From positions 1 through 7,060 of the forward strand of contig JBOHNM010000185.1 of NCBI GenBank assembly GCA_050730675.1: DNA of 7,060 nt, read 5' to 3'. Positions 6,425-7,060 of this stretch are shown one piece after another. This DNA is from JBOHNM01 sp050730675 (GTDB taxonomy: Bacteria > Planctomycetota > Phycisphaerae > Phycisphaerales > UBA1924). Each line of letters opens with the position of its first letter. Within the stretch, counting starts at the first letter, position 1. A program made the translations under genes and the position numbers. The notes beneath the pieces are model-generated. The model saw only the letters and a list, made by a program, of their open reading frames with translations, had not been told where the DNA came from and made no database searches.

Positions 6425-7060
6425 TCATCGGCCTCCACCCCCACCCCCACCCCCACCCGCCTCCCACACGATCTTCGGAGTTCCCTCGGGCGTCTGGGTT
6501 TCGGCCAGGCGGTAGCGGCGCACGCCCCCGTCGCGGGCGAGGTTGAGCTTGATCGGCTTGAACAGGCGCAGTTCCGGGTCGTCGGGGTCGCGCCACACCG
6601 ACCACACGGCACGGCACGCCGCGGGGAGGGCCGTCGAGCCGCTGACGCGGTAGACCTCCGGGGCCATCGCGTCCTTGTTGAGGTGCGCGACCAGGAGGAT
6701 CGTCACGGCGCGGCGCTGGGCCAGGTCCGCCAGCGGCGCGAGCACGCGGCGGACGTCGGTCTGCTTGTGGCTGTCGCGCCCGTCGGGGAAGTACGCCGTT
6801 ACCGGGTCGATCACCACCAGGCGGCACGCGGGGAGGGCTTCAAGCGCTGCCGCAAGGCTGTGGACACGGTCGAGGCTGAAGAGGCTCGGCTGCTCGCGGG
6901 CGTCGGCGGTGTGCACGCGCGACAGCACCGCCCCGGCGGCCACCAGCCGGGCCCGCGCGGTGTCGGCCGGGTCGTCCTCGGCGTTGAGGATGAGCGTGAG
7001 CGGGAGGCATTGGTCCGGGTTGTGGGGGGGCATCGGGTGACTCCTGGCGGGGGTGGAGGA
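6425..7060 (-). CDS. RecA-like AAA ATPase (AAA_25/RepA-type), N-terminal part beyond the window
   Basis: C-terminal portion of a RecA-fold ATPase of the kind found with primase or replication-initiation genes of phages, plasmids and integrated elements. Numbered from the ATG at 7033, it shows NAEDDPADT (17-25), the strand that follows the nucleotide-binding site in this family; Walker B LVVID (72-76, Asp76) with PVTAYF after it; a DSHKQTDVRRVL helix; LLVAHLNK (113-120), a likely sensor strand; and RDPDDPELRL near 148-157. The Walker A loop is absent and should lie 10-20 residues past the right edge; the frame is open to base 7060, so I treat the gene as 5'-partial. The tail is nine glycines and an arginine, coded by a tandem repeat. 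It probably loads or remodels a replicative helicase or primase complex, which is inference from family. Downstream it converges on the phosphatase gene. Confidence 0.85.
   Translation of the reverse strand, partial: SSTPARSHPMPPHNPDQCLPLTLILNAEDDPADTARARLVAAGAVLSRVHTADAREQPSLFSLDRVHSLAAALEALPACRLVVIDPVTAYFPDGRDSHKQTDVRRVLAPLADLAQRRAVTILLVAHLNKDAMAPEVYRVSGSTALPAACRAVWSVWRDPDDPELRLFKPIKLNLARDGGVRRYRLAETQTPEGTPKIVWEAGGGGGGGGGR
6435..6458 (-). repeat. (CCACCC)4 tandem repeat, G-quadruplex consensus on the minus strand
   Basis: Four exact six-base units in 24 bases. Read on the minus strand they give G runs of 3, 5, 5 and 5 separated by single T, the most stable type of quadruplex consensus. The repeat is inside the last codons of the ATPase gene and encodes its polyglycine tail (alternating GGT and GGG codons). 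Unit number could vary by slippage without shifting the frame, because six bases equal two codons. Confidence 0.85.
7041..7045 (-). promoter_or_regulatory. Shine-Dalgarno-like AGGAG before an ATG inside the ATPase frame
   Basis: AGGAG on the minus strand, 7 bases before the ATG at 7033. The spacing is good, but the conserved family sequence implies the protein begins earlier, so this is either chance or an internal start giving a form without Walker A. Confidence 0.3.

Noticed and set aside
6396..6431. Terminator between the convergent phosphatase and ATPase genes
   Set aside because: Only a 5-bp GGCCG/CGGCC pairing with an 11-base loop and no T tract; too weak to call.
5559..6827. 422-codon minus-strand frame opposite the phosphatase and overlapping the ATPase
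   Set aside because: Antisense to a gene with four intact HAD motifs and out of frame with the ATPase motifs; no signature of its own.
1..7060. CRISPR array, tRNA, rRNA, riboswitch or insertion sequence
   Set aside because: No spaced direct repeats, cloverleaf pattern, transposase motif or terminal inverted repeat pair was found by eye on either strand; short spacers leave little room for them.

Overview
The window is strongly GC-rich and densely coded, with seven protein genes and no gap over about 230 bases. It most resembles a chromosome segment of the Planctomycetota, probably near the Phycisphaerae. That placement is inferred from three things: a small secreted protein with a Pro-Thr-Pro-Gly variant of the PEP-CTERM tail, several genes with no Shine-Dalgarno sequence and a -10-like hexamer very close to the ATG, and a multi-zinc-ribbon membrane protein. 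No rRNA, tRNA, CRISPR array or insertion sequence was seen.

Left part (1-2581), all on the minus strand. A RecQ-type DNA helicase runs off the left edge, leaving 548 residues in view. Upstream of it is a PEP-CTERM-like exported protein with its own recognisable promoter, ribosome binding site and a perfect 13-bp hairpin downstream of its stop.

Middle part (2582-5550), also minus strand. Three genes are closely spaced in the order zinc-ribbon membrane protein, chorismate synthase (aroC), secreted SGNH esterase, with gaps of 29 and 54 bases. They could be one transcript, but aroC also has a -10-like hexamer directly before its start. The products (membrane zinc-ribbon protein, shikimate pathway enzyme, exported esterase) show no obvious shared pathway.

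Right part (5551-7060). An 89-bp divergent region separates the zinc-ribbon gene from a plus-strand HAD-superfamily phosphatase. Converging on the phosphatase, with 29 bases between the stops, is the C-terminal part of a RecA-like AAA ATPase of the type found beside phage or plasmid replication and primase genes. Its Walker A region lies past the right edge. Its 3' end is a (CCACCC)4 repeat that encodes a polyglycine tail and forms a G-quadruplex consensus.

Most of the window is ordinary core or house-keeping sequence. The points most worth a second look are the apparently leaderless start sites, the six-CxxC two-helix membrane protein ahead of aroC, the G-quadruplex/polyglycine tail, and the ATPase, which may mark the edge of a mobile or replication module outside the window. 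I found no clear evidence of a wholly new system.
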